DNA from: Zoogloeaceae bacterium
GTDB taxonomy: Bacteria > Pseudomonadota > Gammaproteobacteria > Burkholderiales > Rhodocyclaceae
NCBI GenBank assembly: GCA_031290535.1
Contig: JAITNI010000006.1
Location: 1-5,657, forward strand
Reading direction: 5' to 3'
DNA: 5,657 nucleotides
Each line of letters begins with the position of its first letter. Positions within the stretch are counted from its first letter, which is position 1. Below are positions 5,226-5,657 of this stretch, one piece after another. The notes below the pieces were generated by a model, which was not told where the DNA came from, made no database searches, and was given only the letters and a program-made list of their open reading frames with translations. The position numbers were made by a program, and so were the translations under genes.

Positions 5226-5657
5226 TCACCCCACCAATTCCAGCAGTTTGCCAAACGCCTCCTCGAACTGCTGCACACCGGCGGCGAGCAGGGTTTCGCC
5301 GACTTTGTCCAGATTGAGGCCGTGCGCGGCCAGTGTGGCAAGCGTGGCCTGGGTTTCTTCCGGCATCCGGGTCAGGGTGAGCGCCGCTTCGCCGTGGTCG
5401 CGGAAAGCGGCAAGGGTGGCGTCGGGGACGGTGTTGACCGTGCCGGGGCCGATCAATTCCTCCACATAGCGCACATCCCGATAGGCCGGGTTTTTGCTGG
5501 ACGTGGAGGCCCACAGGAGTTTTTGCGGCGCCGCGCCAGCGGGCAGGGGCGGCAATTGCGGCAGGCAGGCGTAAGCGGCGCGGGCGGCGGCGATGGCGAC
5601 CTTGCCTTGCAGGAGGGGCGGCAGTTGCGGATCAAGGAGACTGTCAATGCGGCTGAT
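5226..5657 (-). CDS. tal: Transaldolase, C-terminal fragment (5' end outside window)
   Basis: The frame is open from the window edge to the TGA at 5228-5226, so 143 C-terminal residues are visible. Seen: ISRIDSLLD at the edge, then GKVAIAAARAAYA, PQKLLWASTSSKNPAYRDVRYVEE (split here as PQKLLWAST and SKNPAYRDV), LIGPGTVNTVP, and an amphipathic C-terminal tail ending FGKLLELVG. Known: this order (SRxD, KxAIAxA, RLLWASTGTKNPAYSD, LIGPxTVNTxP) belongs to the roughly 350-370 residue transaldolase type found in Neisseria and actinobacteria. Transaldolase moves a dihydroxyacetone unit from sedoheptulose 7-phosphate to glyceraldehyde 3-phosphate in the cytoplasmic pentose phosphate pathway. The SRID arginine probably contacts substrate phosphate; the Schiff-base lysine lies upstream of the window. 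It appears to be the upstream member of a tal-Sel1-DHH transcription unit. Nothing suggests damage. Confidence 0.93.
   Translation of the reverse strand: MSRIDSLLDPQLPPLLQGKVAIAAARAAYACLPQLPPLPAGAAPQKLLWASTSSKNPAYRDVRYVEELIGPGTVNTVPDATLAAFRDHGEAALTLTRMPEETQATLATLAAHGLNLDKVGETLLAAGVQQFEEAFGKLLELVG

Noticed and set aside
3988..5469. A 493-codon open frame on the plus strand opposite the Sel1 array, with its own periodic Phe-rich pattern.
   Set aside because: Its periodicity is the mirror of the 108 bp Sel1 units, and the minus-strand reading matches the Sel1 consensus in every unit.
5215..5514. A 100-codon N-terminal extension of the Sel1-repeat gene starting at 5514.
   Set aside because: It overlaps the conserved transaldolase C-terminus in another frame and is Pro/Arg-rich without motifs. 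The ATG at 5214 has a good ribosome binding site.

Overview
The window looks like chromosomal DNA of a GC-rich proteobacterium, most likely beta- or gammaproteobacterial. The signs are a type IV pilus PilY1-type protein, a RecQ helicase of the E. coli architecture, a transaldolase, and dispersed repeats of the kind built on the core CCGTTCGCCCTGAGCCTGTC, which I recall as widespread in such genomes. I cannot name the genus.

Layout. (1) 1-498, plus strand: the last ~165 codons of a PilY1-like pilus tip/adhesin protein. (2) 499-937: a gene-free stretch of about 440 bp with four separate inverted repeats, one extra half-copy of the dispersed repeat, and a possible extended -10 promoter just before recQ. 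(3) 938-2809, plus strand: complete recQ, with all helicase motifs, the zinc cysteines and the HRDC region. Its stop codon lies inside a copy of the dispersed repeat. (4) 2810-2930: the gap between convergent genes, almost filled by one long imperfect hairpin made of the same repeat. (5) 5657-2931, minus strand: three closely packed genes. They are the 3' end of transaldolase (tal), a Sel1-repeat protein of ten 36-residue units, and a DHH/DHHA1-family phosphoesterase that lacks the N-terminal catalytic part of its family.

The minus-strand genes are spaced like an operon: 11 nt between tal and the Sel1 gene, and a 20 nt overlap between the Sel1 gene and the DHH-family ORF. No functional link between them is evident. 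The most interesting signal is that half a copy of the dispersed repeat sits in frame exactly where recognisable DHH-family homology begins. This suggests that a repeat-associated rearrangement removed the 5' half of that gene and left a truncated ORF. I see no defence system, CRISPR array, RNA gene, insertion sequence or obviously new system; the rest is ordinary housekeeping genes with repeat-rich spacers.
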